Part shown: one piece after another, positions 1 through 11,692 of the stretch
Layout: every line of letters starts with the position of its first letter
Numbering within the stretch: the stretch's first letter is position 1
Source of the DNA: Microbispora triticiradicis
GTDB taxonomy: Bacteria; Actinomycetota; Actinomycetes; Streptosporangiales; Streptosporangiaceae
Length of the DNA stretch: 64,000 nt
Assembly: GCA_003260025.2 (NCBI GenBank)
Contig: QFZU02000030.1
Location: 25,643-89,642, forward strand
Reading direction: 5' to 3'
The notes under the pieces: generated by a model
Seen by the model: only the letters and a program-made list of their open reading frames with translations
The model's database searches: none
Told to the model about the DNA's origin: nothing
Program-made: the position numbers and the translations under genes

Positions 1-1169
<1,169 letters not shown>

Positions 1170-1184
1170 TCTTCGCGTGATACC

Positions 1185-1224
1185 AGGCGTGCCGTACGGT
1201 CCTCCCCAGCCGTACGGCACGCCT
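1185..1224 (+). terminator. Rho-independent-type hairpin after GH6 gene
   Basis: Perfect 15-bp inverted repeat: arm 1185-1199 (AGGCGTGCCGTACGG), 10-nt loop, arm 1210-1224. It starts 15 bp after the cellulase stop. There is no long T-run, as is common in high-GC actinobacteria. Confidence 0.85.
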
Positions 1225-1321
1225 TCGCGTTACCCACCGGCACTCACATTGGGTGATCGATCGACAGCGAAGCGTTTAGGATGTCTTGCAACTACCGCCA
1301 CTACTCCCCCAGTAGGTGCTC

Positions 1322-1747
1322 ATGGGTGACGACGCCCTGTGCGAAGAGCAGGCAAGCCGGCGCGACGCGATCGACGGCAAAGTGGTCGAGCTGCGCCCCT
1401 TCAGGCGGCGAGGGAGTGACCCGGTCCGGCTGCAGATCGGAGAGCGTCCCTGGCGGCCTACTTCCGACACCCGTGTGGTCGAGATCTACGAGGAATGCGA
1501 CCCGCCCACCGCGGGACTGATCGAACAGGACGGCAGGCTCTACGTTTTCGACTGCATCGACGGTCGCGGGTCGAAAGTCAGCTTCTGGGCCTACACCCAG
1601 GTCGACGCGATCGAGGTGAGCCGCCTCCAGAACGCCGCGGGTGACGACCTCATCCGCCTGCTGGACGGACTCTTCGCCGACAGGCCCTCCATGGCCGCCC
1701 TCGCCTTCGACAACCTCATCGAGTCAAGCGCCCCCATCAACTCCTGA
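1322..1747 (+). CDS. Hypothetical protein, paralogue of the gene at 2160
   Basis: Unknown 141-residue protein with no recognised domain, signal peptide or membrane segment. From its IGERPW motif onward it aligns with the protein at 2160-2603: shared IGERPW, PTAGLI, a VFDC motif, a W/YA.VDA segment, RLLD and MAALA. It has about 35 extra N-terminal residues relative to that paralogue. The ATG at 1322 is chosen because AGTAGG lies just upstream; GTG 1316 or GTG 1382 are alternatives. Base composition is clearly less GC-rich than the flanking ligA and cellulase genes. It appears to form an operon with the next two genes. Function is unknown. Confidence 0.7.
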   Translation: MGDDALCEEQASRRDAIDGKVVELRPFRRRGSDPVRLQIGERPWRPTSDTRVVEIYEECDPPTAGLIEQDGRLYVFDCIDGRGSKVSFWAYTQVDAIEVSRLQNAAGDDLIRLLDGLFADRPSMAALAFDNLIESSAPINS

Positions 1748-1773
1748 TCGAAGACGACCCCACAGGCGAGCAG

Positions 1774-2163
1774 ATGAATGACGACCTCAGCGATGAGGAC
1801 TGGGTCACACAGTATGGAACGATCCACAAGCCGATCGAAGGTACGCCGTTCAAACGGTGTCCCTCGGCTCATGAAGTCCCACGCGAGCTTTCCCTCCTCA
1901 GGGGCAAGAAGACGCCAGACGAAGCAGCGACGGCGGTGAACCATCGACGCGCTCAAGGAGCGATCCCGGGAGAGGGCGTACGCTATGCGCTGGTCGGCAA
2001 GCTGCGAGCTGCCGGGTTTCGGGTATGGGCCAGTCCAACGAGACGTATACCGGGGCATGTCTCCGTAGCGCTGGTAGACGACGACCGGCTGTGGACCAAT
2101 GATGAGAGGGACAGGTTCGACGCCTGCTTCGAGTCGACAAACTGGAAGGAAGGCATCCTGTGA
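1774..2163 (+). CDS. Hypothetical protein in three-gene unknown operon
   Basis: 129-residue soluble protein with no recognised family. It has an acidic N-terminus (NDDLSDEDW), a TPFKRCPSAHEVP segment, a central IPGEGVRYALVGKLRAAGF stretch and a HVSVALVDDD strand before a charged C-terminus. It lies 26 bp after the upstream gene and shares a GTGA overlap (2160-2163) with the downstream gene, so the pair is probably translationally coupled. Like its neighbours it is lower in GC than the surrounding chromosome, suggesting transfer. A role as partner or inhibitor of the flanking paralogues is possible, but nothing in the sequence proves it. Confidence 0.7.
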   Translation: MNDDLSDEDWVTQYGTIHKPIEGTPFKRCPSAHEVPRELSLLRGKKTPDEAATAVNHRRAQGAIPGEGVRYALVGKLRAAGFRVWASPTRRIPGHVSVALVDDDRLWTNDERDRFDACFESTNWKEGIL

Positions 2164-2603
2164 GCGACCTGATCAAGCTGGGTATCGGAGAGCGCCCTTG
2201 GCTGCCTACCCTCGACTCGACGATGATCGAGGTCTTCGACCGTCTCAACATGCCTACCGCCGGCCTGATCAGGCAGAACCACAAGCTCTTCGTGTTCGAC
2301 TGCCTCGAAGGCCACGCCATGGAAGGCAACGTGTGGGTGTATGCCCACGTCGACGCAGCCGAGGCGCAGAAAATTCAGGAAGCCCAGGGTGAGGACTTCA
2401 CTCGTCTGCTCGATCAAGCCTTCACCGACAAGCAGATCATGGCGGCTCTCGCCATCAACGCGCGACTTCGGTCGGGCGCTCCCGTCGAAGGTGAGACGAT
2501 CCGGCACCTGGGGCTGCTGAAAGCGGTATTCGATCAACTCTCGATGGGCCTCGACATCGCGAGCGAGACCAAGAACGCGATGGCGCAGTTGGTCGACTAC
2601 TGA
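2160..2603 (+). CDS. Hypothetical protein, paralogue of the gene at 1322
   Basis: 147-residue unknown protein starting at a GTG that overlaps the previous stop codon. Its first 100 residues align with the gene at 1322-1747 (IGERPW, PTAGLI, VFDC, MAALA). The last 40 residues (FDQLSMGLDIASETKNAMAQ) are an amphipathic helical tail that the paralogue lacks. No catalytic motif, membrane helix or export signal is visible. It is followed by a hairpin terminator at 2637, which closes the three-gene unit. The paired-paralogue arrangement around an unrelated small gene resembles accessory conflict or immunity loci, but that is only an analogy. Confidence 0.7.
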   Translation: MSDLIKLGIGERPWLPTLDSTMIEVFDRLNMPTAGLIRQNHKLFVFDCLEGHAMEGNVWVYAHVDAAEAQKIQEAQGEDFTRLLDQAFTDKQIMAALAINARLRSGAPVEGETIRHLGLLKAVFDQLSMGLDIASETKNAMAQLVDY

Positions 2604-2636
2604 CGACGGCTCCCTCAGGCAGCCGCCCGGACGACA

Positions 2637-2675
2637 GCGCGCCCCGATCCACATAGGACGGGGCGCGCCGTTTTG
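2637..2675 (+). terminator. Hairpin plus T-run after the unknown three-gene operon
   Basis: Perfect 10-bp stem GCGCGCCCCG (2637-2646) paired with 2659-2668, 12-nt loop, followed by CGTTTTG. It lies 33 bp after the last stop codon. Confidence 0.85.
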
Positions 2676-3017
2676 CTGCTCTGCGGACACCGGCTCAGGA
2701 GGCACCTGGACCGCACAAAGTAAGATCGCATCTACGTTAGATCGGTTCTACGTATATCCGGGACGACCTAGTCGGCAGCCACCTCTCGGTGATTGAGGCG
2801 ATGCAATCCTGTGGGCGTGGCCGTCTCCCGGTCGGGTGTCGACGACAACCTGCCGCTCGCCGCGCATTGGGGCCCCGAAGAGCTGCTGGCCGCCTGGCCG
2901 TGATGGCCCAGGGCCGTCTCGGCAGCCGTACGCCTCGTGTCGTGCTGGTCTGATTCGCGGCGGCTCCGGGCGCGGGCACTGGCGACTCCGAATACGGGCG
3001 CGGGGCGTTCCTCGGGA
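2676..3017. other. Intergenic stretch with no convincing gene
   Basis: About 340 bp between the terminator and the 3' end of ligA. It holds a comparatively AT-rich segment (2720-2765) and a short open stretch in the plus frame near 2790-2903, with codons that look coding-like but too short and without a start context. It could be a gene remnant. I find no RNA gene or clear promoter. Confidence 0.4.
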
Positions 3018-5312
<2,295 letters not shown>

Positions 5313-5366
5313 TCAACGACCCAGGCCAACCGTATCTCCGGCGGCCGACAGAACGCGAAGGACGGG

Positions 5367-5404
5367 GGCGGGAGCCGCGCCGAGGACGAGGAACGGCTCC
5401 CGCC
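5367..5404. repeat. Inverted repeat in ligA upstream region
   Basis: Perfect 11-bp inverted repeat GGCGGGAGCCG (5367-5377) with 5394-5404, 16-nt loop. It lies 73 bp upstream of the ligA GTG, in a region that otherwise shows no gene. It could be an attenuator-like hairpin or a second terminator for the upstream secreted-protein gene. Confidence 0.5.
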
Positions 5405-5518
5405 GGACCACTCCGCGAGGGGACCGCTCCAGACCGCGCGGCCCCTCGTTTTCAGGAGCGATCGAGAATTACGGTAGACCGCTTGCAGCCCACTTTCATT
5501 CCTTTTTGTCCGGGTCAA

Positions 5519-5558
5519 CTCGGGCCGGTCAGGGTGGATGGAGGGGGACCGGCCCGAG
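5519..5558 (-). terminator. Hairpin terminator of the small secreted-protein gene
   Basis: Perfect 12-bp stem CTCGGGCCGGTC (5519-5530) paired with 5547-5558, 16-nt loop. It begins only a few bases beyond the stop codon (5562) of the minus-strand gene. Confidence 0.8.
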
Positions 5559-5561
5559 AGC

Positions 5562-6035
5562 TCAGCCGCCCTGGGTCCAGACCCGTTCCCAGCGCGAGCA
5601 ACGGCCGGTGACGCGGGTCGCGGTGCCCCGGCAGACCCTGGCCTTGGCGAGCAGCATGTATCCCGCGTTCACCCTGAAAGAGCGCGGAGTGGACTGCGAG
5701 CAGTTGCGGAAGGTCGCGGTGCGGTACCTGCCGTGGTCGGTCAGCCACTTGATCGTCACCCACGAGCAGGTCCTGGCGCCGCCCGCGTCGTAGAGGTCGC
5801 CGGCGACACGCAGGCCGGACGAGGTCGACCGGACCGATCCGCTCGCCCAGCCCTTGTAGTCGGAGGACGCCGTCGGCCCCCACTTCCAGGTCTCCGCAGC
5901 GGTGGAAGCGGCCGTGGCCGACGTGGCCGACGTGGCAGCCGAGGCCGAGGCCGGAGCGGCGGCGAGCCCCACGGACAGGGCGGCGGACAGGCCGGTGGCG
6001 GCGAGAGGGAGCAGAAGGCGCGCGGCGCTTCGCAT
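5562..6035 (-). CDS. Small secreted protein with four cysteines
   Basis: 157-residue exported protein of unknown function. The ATG at 6035 is preceded by AGGAG. The N-terminus is a typical Sec signal (MRSAARLLLPLAATGLSAAL) ending in an AxA site near residue 33. The mature part of about 120 residues has four cysteines (TCSWV, NCSQS, VCRGT, RCSRW) that could form two disulfides, and many aromatic and basic residues. No enzyme motif is visible. It is monocistronic, with its own terminator, upstream of ligA. It may be a spore- or hypha-surface or defence-type small protein, but that is unsupported. Confidence 0.8.
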   Translation of the reverse strand: MRSAARLLLPLAATGLSAALSVGLAAAPASASAATSATSATAASTAAETWKWGPTASSDYKGWASGSVRSTSSGLRVAGDLYDAGGARTCSWVTIKWLTDHGRYRTATFRNCSQSTPRSFRVNAGYMLLAKARVCRGTATRVTGRCSRWERVWTQGG

Positions 6036-6155
6036 GGGTCTTTCTCCTGACGGGTGAACTTCCAGCACGTCAAGAGATAGGCCCCGAGGCTTGTGAATCA
6101 CTTGGGAACGGGCTGGGAGATCGCTTGGATCACCCTGGCGCCCCCACTCGCCCTC

Positions 6156-7163
6156 TTACTCGCCGGGGTCCTCGCGCAGGACCCGGGCCGCCTCCCGGCA
6201 CCGGGCCAGCGCCGCCCTGGCGTACGCGGGCGAGGCTCCGGCGAGGCCACAGGCGGGGGTGAGCACGACCTGCTCGGCGAGCCGGGCGGGCGGGAAGCCG
6301 AGGCGCCGCCACAGCTCCACCGCCGGCCGGGCCACCACGCCGACGTCCGCCAGCCGGGTGTCCGTGCCGGGCACCACGCCGAGCAGCAGCGCGAGGCCCT
6401 TCTCGATCGTCTCGCCCAGTTCGTCCTCGTCCCTGCGCCGCAGCAGCCCCGCGTCCACCGAGACGCCGCGCGCGCCCGCCGTACGGATCACCTCGTACGG
6501 CACGCCCGGCGCGCAGCAGTGGACGACCGGGAACGCGGGCGCGAGCGCGGACAGCACCGTCCTCAGCCGCTCGGCCGCGACGGGCGACTCGACGGCGGCC
6601 AGCCGCCCGAAGCCGGACGCGGTCGGCACCGTGCCCGCCAGCACGCCGGGCAGCCCCGGCTCGTCGATCTGGACGACGAGGTCCGCACCCGGGACCCGCC
6701 GCCGGACCTCCGCCACGTGCTGCGCCAGTCCCTCGGCCAGCGACTCGGTCAGGTCGCGTACGGCTCCGGCGTCGGCGAGCACCTTGTCGCCGTACCTGAG
6801 CTCGATCGCCCCGGCGAGCGTCCACGGGCCACACGCCTGGATCTTGAACGGCCCCCGGTAGCCCTGGGCCACCTCCTCCAGGCCGTCGAGGTCGCGGGTG
6901 AGATGGTCCCTGGCCCGCTTGAAATCCCGGCCCGGCCGGTCGGAGAGCCGCCAGCCGGACGGCTGCACCTCGACGGGCAGCTCGACCAGCAGCGACGCCG
7001 TACGGCCGATCATGTCCGCGCCGACTCCCCGGGCGGGCAACTCGGGCAGATACGGCATGGGCAGCTCGCCGAACGCGGTGCGCAACGCCTCAAGATGGTC
7101 CTCGCCCGGGTAGGATCCCACCCCGGTGGCCGAGGCCTCGCTCCACGGATACTCGCTCACGGT
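6156..7163 (-). CDS. MetE-like (cobalamin-independent methionine synthase family) protein
   Basis: UroD/MetE-superfamily TIM-barrel protein of about 335 residues, roughly the size of the C-terminal half of MetE. Actinobacterial members are usually annotated as methionine synthase, but the true substrate is uncertain. Visible features are the N-terminal substrate loop (ATGVGSYPGED), the IDEPGLPG segment and candidate thiol-activating zinc ligands (VHCCAPG and TPACGLAG). The start is set at GTG 7163 (VSEYPW), with GTG 7169 as an alternative, because the longer frame from 7193 would overlap the divergent hydrolase start at 7180. It sits between mnmA and ligA, both on the same strand. Confidence 0.8.
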   Translation of the reverse strand, partial: TVSEYPWSEASATGVGSYPGEDHLEALRTAFGELPMPYLPELPARGVGADMIGRTASLLVELPVEVQPSGWRLSDRPGRDFKRARDHLTRDLDGLEEVAQGYRGPFKIQACGPWTLAGAIELRYGDKVLADAGAVRDLTESLAEGLAQHVAEVRRRVPGADLVVQIDEPGLPGVLAGTVPTASGFGRLAAVESPVAAERLRTVLSALAPAFPVVHCCAPGVPYEVIRTAGARGVSVDAGLLRRRDEDELGETIEKGLALLLGVVPGTDTRLADVGVVARPAVELWRRLGFPPARLAEQVVLTPACGLAGASPAYARAALARCREAARVLREDPGE

Positions 7164-7179
7164 CACTAGCTTAGGGAGT

Positions 7180-7809
7180 ATGAAACTCACCAAACTCGGT
7201 CACGCGTGCTGGCGGCTGGAGAAGGACGGGCGGACGCTCGTCATCGACCCCGGCACATTCAGCGGCCCGGGGCTTCTCGACGGCGCGGACGCGGTGCTGA
7301 TCACCCACGAGCACTTCGACCACGTGGACGCCGGCCTGCTCGGGAACGCGAGCCCCGACCTGGAGGTCTTCACCTGCCGGGCCGTCGCCGACCAGCTCGG
7401 CGACATCCCGGCGAAGGTCCAGGTCGTCACCCATGGCGACGGCTTCGACACGGCGGGCTTCCACGTCAGCGCGATCGGCGAGTGGCACGCGCTCAACCTG
7501 CCCGACGTCCCGCCGGTGCAGAACATCGGCTTCTTCGTGGACGACGAGGTGTTCTACCCCGGCGACGCCCTCACGCCGCCGGGACGCGAGGTCCCGACGC
7601 TGCTCGTGCCGACCAGCGCGCCGTGGCTCAAGGCCGCCGAGATGCTGCTCTACCTGCGGTACGTCCGTCCCGCGCGGGCGTACTCGACCCATGACGGCAT
7701 CGTCAACGACATCGGCGCGACGCTGATCGACAACTGGCTCGGCATGGAGGCAGGCCGGCAGAAGGCCGACTTCCGCCGCATCCCGGTCGGCGAGAGCGTG
7801 GAGGTCTGA
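7180..7809 (+). CDS. MBL-fold metallo-hydrolase
   Basis: 209-residue metallo-beta-lactamase-fold hydrolase of the UlaG/RomA-like group. The metal motif HEHFDH is at residues 43-48. Later ligands are plausible in GEWHALN, YPGDAL and STHDG. The ATG start at 7180 has TTAGGGAG upstream. It is a soluble cytoplasmic enzyme with no signal peptide. Its start lies only about 16 bp from the divergent MetE-like start, so promoters probably overlap coding sequence. It converges on mnmA with 2 bp between the stop codons. The substrate is unknown; members of this group act on phosphodiesters, lactones or phospholipid derivatives. Confidence 0.9.
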   Translation: MKLTKLGHACWRLEKDGRTLVIDPGTFSGPGLLDGADAVLITHEHFDHVDAGLLGNASPDLEVFTCRAVADQLGDIPAKVQVVTHGDGFDTAGFHVSAIGEWHALNLPDVPPVQNIGFFVDDEVFYPGDALTPPGREVPTLLVPTSAPWLKAAEMLLYLRYVRPARAYSTHDGIVNDIGATLIDNWLGMEAGRQKADFRRIPVGESVEV

Positions 7810-7811
7810 CC

Positions 7812-8921
7812 TCAGACGGCCGAGGCGATCGTGGCGGAGCCGAGGACGGCGTCCCCGTCGTAGAGGACGGCCCCCTGGCCCGCCGCGACGCCGGTGGCCG
7901 GACGGTCCAGCTCGATGTGCAGCTCGCCGCCGGACAGCTGGGCGCGGCAGTCGTACACCTCGCCGTGCGCGCGTAGCTGCACCCGGCACGTGATCGGCTC
8001 GTACGGCTCCGGCAGCGGCCCGTTCCACACCGGGCGCTCGCCCACGACGGCGCGCACCTCCAGCGAGGCGCGCGGCCCGACGGTGACCGTGTTGGACACC
8101 GGCTCGATCGACAGCACGTAGCGCGGCCTGCCGTCGGCGGCGGGCCGGTCGACGCGCAGGCCCTTGCGCTGCCCGATCGTGAAGCCGTACGCCCCCTGGT
8201 GGCTGCCGACCACCTGGCCGGTGAGCGCGTCGACGATCGGCCCCTCGGCCGCGCCGAGCCGCTCGGCGAGGAACGCCCGGGTGTCGCCGTCGGCGATGAA
8301 GCAGATGTCGTGGCTGTCCGGCTTGTCGGCCACGGTCAATCCCCGCCGCGCGGCCTCCTCGCGCACCTCGGCCTTGGTCGACCCGCCCAGCGGGAAGATC
8401 GCGTGCGCGAGCTGCTCACGGGTGAGCACGCCCAGCACGTACGACTGGTCCTTGGCGTCGTCGACGCTGCGCCTCAGCACGCCGTCCTCAAGCCGCGCGT
8501 GGTGGCCGGTGGCGACGGCGTCGAAGCCGAGCGCGAGCGCCCGGTCGAGCACCGCCTCGAACTTGATCTTCTCGTTGCAGCGCAGGCAGGGATTGGGGGT
8601 GCGCCCTGCGGCGTACTCCCCGACGAAGTCCTCGACCACGTCGCGGTGGAACCGTTCGGCCATGTCCCACACGTAGAAGGGGATGCCGATGACGTCGGCG
8701 GCGCGGCGCGCGTCGCGGGCGTCCTCAAGGGTGCAGCAGCCGCGCGCGCCGGTGCGGTAGGACTGCGGGTTGGACGACAGCGCCAGGTGGACGCCGGTCA
8801 CGTCGTGCCCCGCCTCGGCGATCCGGGCGGCGGCCACCGCGGAGTCGACCCCGCCGGACATGGCGGCGAGGACGCGGAGCCTTCCCGTGGGCTTTCCGGT
8901 GGGCTTTGCTGTGGGAGCCAT
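7812..8921 (-). CDS. mnmA: tRNA-specific 2-thiouridylase MnmA
   Basis: Thiolates U34 of tRNA Lys/Glu/Gln, using ATP to adenylate the base and persulfide sulfur from a cysteine desulfurase. It has 369 residues. The PP-loop SGGVDS is at 22-27. The first catalytic cysteine is Cys112 in NPCLRCN, the persulfide-carrying Cys207 is in SHDICFI, and a C-terminal beta-barrel tRNA domain follows. Start at 8921. The sulfur donor is presumably the cysteine desulfurase at 11693-12847 on the same strand, from which it is separated here by three plus-strand genes. Confidence 0.96.
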   Translation of the reverse strand: MAPTAKPTGKPTGRLRVLAAMSGGVDSAVAAARIAEAGHDVTGVHLALSSNPQSYRTGARGCCTLEDARDARRAADVIGIPFYVWDMAERFHRDVVEDFVGEYAAGRTPNPCLRCNEKIKFEAVLDRALALGFDAVATGHHARLEDGVLRRSVDDAKDQSYVLGVLTREQLAHAIFPLGGSTKAEVREEAARRGLTVADKPDSHDICFIADGDTRAFLAERLGAAEGPIVDALTGQVVGSHQGAYGFTIGQRKGLRVDRPAADGRPRYVLSIEPVSNTVTVGPRASLEVRAVVGERPVWNGPLPEPYEPITCRVQLRAHGEVYDCRAQLSGGELHIELDRPATGVAAGQGAVLYDGDAVLGSATIASAV

Positions 8922-9007
8922 AACAGTTCGAGGTTACCGCCCCGATGCCGGCACGGGCGCGCGCCCGCGTTGGCATCGGGGCGGGCGGGCTGGGAGGATG
9001 CGGGGTC

Positions 9008-10048
9008 ATGCGACTGTTCGGGCGCGAGAGCGAGTCCGCCGACCCCGCCGAGGCCATCGCCGCGTTCTGGGCATGGTGGGAACAGGCCCGTCCGGGGATC
9101 GACGCGCACGTGGAGGCGGAGGATCCCGAGGCCCTGGCCGAGACCATCGGCCCGGCCGTCGCCGCGCTGCACCCGTCCCTCGTCTGGGAGGTCGTGCCCG
9201 GGCGCCTCGCTGTGCACGCGCTGGTCGTCAGCGCGTCGGGCGATCCGGAACTGCGGCCGTTCGCCCACCGCTGGGCCCTGGCCGCGCCGCCGATCGACGC
9301 GATGTGGGAGTTCCACCCCTCTCGGCAGGCGAACCCGCAGGCCGAGAACGTCACGATCGACGTCGGCGGGCGGGAGTTCGGGCTCGACCGGCTGGTGGTG
9401 GCGCTGCGCGTGCCGCCCGGCACGCCGCGCGTGGACGTCACCGCCTTTCACCCCATATTTCCGGACATCGATGACGACGCCCGGATGGAGGCGGCCCTCA
9501 CCGCCCTCGACTGGCTGCTGGGCGAGGACGAGGTGGCCCGCTGGGTCGGCGAGATCCGGGCCGCCGAGTTCGAGCCGATCGACGCCCTCCCGGCGATCCA
9601 CCTGCCCTCGGTCGTCGCCGACGTGGCGGAGGGGTTCAAGGAGGAGCAGTGGGCGCTGCTGGAGGGCCACACGGCCACCGGCGCCCGCCTCACCGCCGCG
9701 GCCCGCTATCCCCTGCGCCCGGTCGACTTCCCGCTGTTCGACCAGCACATCGCCGTCACGCTGCCGTACGAGCACGCGGACGCGGACGGGCAGCCCGCCG
9801 GGGCCTCCCTGGACGCGCTGCGCGAGTTCGAGGAGCGGCTGACCGGACGGCTGGCCGCGCACGGCTCGGCCGTGCTGGCGGCCCACCTGAGCGCCGACCA
9901 CACCCGGACGCTGCATCTCTACGCCGACCCCTCCGGGGACGTGCCGCCGGTGATCGAGGAGGTCGCGGCCGGCTGGAAGGAGGGACCCGCCCGGATCGAG
10001 ACGGCCGAGGATCCCTCCTGGAGCGCGGTCGCCCCCTTCCTGACCTGA
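9008..10048 (+). CDS. DUF695-like protein of unknown function
   Basis: 346-residue soluble protein. The N-terminal half (AFWAWWEQARPGI, HPSLVWEVVPG, GDPELRPFA) and the C-terminal half (LREFEERLTGRLAAHGSAVL, TLHLYADP, DPSWSAVAPFL) look like the DUF695 type of fold. The ATG at 9008 is chosen over the longer in-frame GTG/ATG region because GGGAGG lies just upstream. It is the first gene of a plus-strand block inserted between mnmA and the cysteine desulfurase. Family function is unknown. No active-site residues are evident, so a binding role is as likely as catalysis. Confidence 0.75.
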   Translation: MRLFGRESESADPAEAIAAFWAWWEQARPGIDAHVEAEDPEALAETIGPAVAALHPSLVWEVVPGRLAVHALVVSASGDPELRPFAHRWALAAPPIDAMWEFHPSRQANPQAENVTIDVGGREFGLDRLVVALRVPPGTPRVDVTAFHPIFPDIDDDARMEAALTALDWLLGEDEVARWVGEIRAAEFEPIDALPAIHLPSVVADVAEGFKEEQWALLEGHTATGARLTAAARYPLRPVDFPLFDQHIAVTLPYEHADADGQPAGASLDALREFEERLTGRLAAHGSAVLAAHLSADHTRTLHLYADPSGDVPPVIEEVAAGWKEGPARIETAEDPSWSAVAPFLT

Positions 10049-10178
10049 ACCGGCTTCCTGCCCCGAACCAGAAATTCAGCGCGTTTCATGACATACGGGA
10101 TGGGCACGCCGCGATAGACGCGACGCGCGGGCGGGCGCCCGCGTTCCACCCGTTCCCGCAGCCTGCGGGGCCGATCCG

Positions 10179-11117
10179 ATGGGATTGGGGTCGGACATGG
10201 CTCACCGCGCACTGGACCGGATGATGGACGCGATCGAGGGCGAAGGCCGCCTCGACCGGCCGGGCCATCGGCTCGAACAGGGTCTCGCGTTCACGGAGAA
10301 CCTCCTCGGGGTCACCAGGGGCCGCGCCCGCGGCCTCCTGCACGGCGTATGGCTGGGACACCCCCTTCATCCGCTGCTCACCGACGTCCCGATCGGCTCG
10401 TGGACGACGGCACTGGTCCTGGATCTCACCGGGCGCAGGCGGGCCGCGCGGACGGCCGTGGGAGTCGGCCTCACCGGAGCGCTGGCCGCGGCCGTGACCG
10501 GCCTGCACGACTGGCAGCACACCCACGACAACGCCCGGCGGGTCGGACTGGTCCACGGCACGCTCAACGCGCTCGCCCTCGGCCTGTACGGCTGGTCGTG
10601 GTGGCAGCGGGGCCGGGGCCGCCATCTGCGCGGGCGGCTCGCCGCCCTGCTCGGCTATCCCGTGATCATGGTCAGCGGCTACCTCGGCGGCGCGCTCACC
10701 TACAACCACCGGATCGGGGTCGACCAGACGGACCGGCGGCTCGAACCACGCCGTTTCACCCGGGTGCTGGCCGAGCGCGACCTGGCCGACGGCAGGCCGC
10801 ACCGGGCGCTGGCGGGAGGTGTGGAGGTCGTCCTGGTCCGCTCGGACGGCCGCGTCCACGCCCTGGAGGACGCCTGCCCGCACCTGGGCGGCCCGCTGTC
10901 CCAGGGCTGGCTCCGCGACGGCTCCATCACCTGTCCCTGGCACGGCTCGGCGTTCGAGCTGCACAGCGGAGAGAGCCTGAACGGCCCGGCCGTCACGCCC
11001 GCGCCGTGCTTCCAGACCCGCGTACGCGACGGGTGGGTCGAAGTGCGCCGGGCGCCCAGGGTGGTCACCGCGCCGCCCGGAAGCACCCTGGTCCACCAGC
11101 AGGAGGTGCGGCCATGA
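10179..11117 (+). CDS. DUF2231 membrane domain fused to a Rieske [2Fe-2S] domain
   Basis: 312-residue membrane redox protein. Residues about 55-180 form a DUF2231 domain with several hydrophobic helices (LHPLLTDVPIGSWTTALVLD, GLTGALAAAVTGLHDW, LLGYPVIMVSGYLGG). Residues 195-295 form a Rieske domain with cluster ligands Cys233/His235 (CPHLGGPL) and Cys252/His255 (CPWHGSAF). The start could also be ATG 10197. Its stop overlaps the downstream hemerythrin ATG (ATGA), so the two are probably translated together. Electron transfer from the membrane to, or sensing with, the di-iron hemerythrin is a reasonable inference; the partner and substrate are unknown. Confidence 0.88.
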   Translation: MGLGSDMAHRALDRMMDAIEGEGRLDRPGHRLEQGLAFTENLLGVTRGRARGLLHGVWLGHPLHPLLTDVPIGSWTTALVLDLTGRRRAARTAVGVGLTGALAAAVTGLHDWQHTHDNARRVGLVHGTLNALALGLYGWSWWQRGRGRHLRGRLAALLGYPVIMVSGYLGGALTYNHRIGVDQTDRRLEPRRFTRVLAERDLADGRPHRALAGGVEVVLVRSDGRVHALEDACPHLGGPLSQGWLRDGSITCPWHGSAFELHSGESLNGPAVTPAPCFQTRVRDGWVEVRRAPRVVTAPPGSTLVHQQEVRP

Positions 11118-11659
11118 GAAGGCGGCCCGAGGTGCTCACCGAGGTTCGGGAGGCGCCGGAGCGCGAGAAGGCGACGCGGGTGCTCGTGGAGCACCACGAG
11201 GTGCTGCGCGGGCTCATGCGGCGCCTGCTGGCGACGCCGCGCTCCCAGCCAGGACGGCGGCGCGCGCTCGCCGACGAGCTGTTCGACGAGCTGCGGATGC
11301 ACGAGGTGATCGAGGAGGAGATCTTCTATCCCGCGATGCGGGACGTCACCCCGGGCATCGCGGCCGCCTGGTCCGAGCACCGCCAGCTCAGCGACCAGCT
11401 CGCGGCGCTGGTCCGGGCCGACCCGCGCACCGGGCGGTTCGACCGGGAGCTGGGGGTGATGCACGACGCGCTGGAGTCACACGCCCACCTGGACGAGGAA
11501 CGGGAGATGTTCCCCGAGATCGAGCGCTTCGCCGACGAGGACCTGCTGGTCGAGCTGGGTGACCGGCTCCGGGACCGGCTGGAGCGGTTGCGCTCGTCAC
11601 GGCGCACGCGGATGGTCCTCCGCCTGCAACGGGCGCTGCTGCGCCGGACCGCCCGATAG
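11114..11659 (+). CDS. Hemerythrin HHE domain protein
   Basis: 181-residue cytoplasmic four-helix protein expected to bind a non-heme di-iron centre. Ligand-type motifs are seen in VEHHEVL, MHEVIEEEIFYPAM, SEHRQL and HAHLDEEREMFPEIE. It starts at ATG 11114 inside an ATGA overlap with the DUF2231-Rieske gene, with GGAGG upstream. The basic C-terminus (SSRRTRMVLRLQRALLRRTAR) may contact nucleic acid or membrane. HHE proteins bind O2, NO or iron in stress responses. Coupling to a Rieske protein suggests a redox or oxygen-sensing pair. The gene converges on the cysteine desulfurase. Confidence 0.88.
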   Translation: MRRRPEVLTEVREAPEREKATRVLVEHHEVLRGLMRRLLATPRSQPGRRRALADELFDELRMHEVIEEEIFYPAMRDVTPGIAAAWSEHRQLSDQLAALVRADPRTGRFDRELGVMHDALESHAHLDEEREMFPEIERFADEDLLVELGDRLRDRLERLRSSRRTRMVLRLQRALLRRTAR

Positions 11660-11692
11660 CGGCGTACGGCGGAGGTGTACGGCGATGGCGCG

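Noticed and set aside
2790..2903. Short coding-like stretch after the unknown operon
   Set aside because: About 35 codons, no ribosome-binding site and no recognisable family; at most a remnant.
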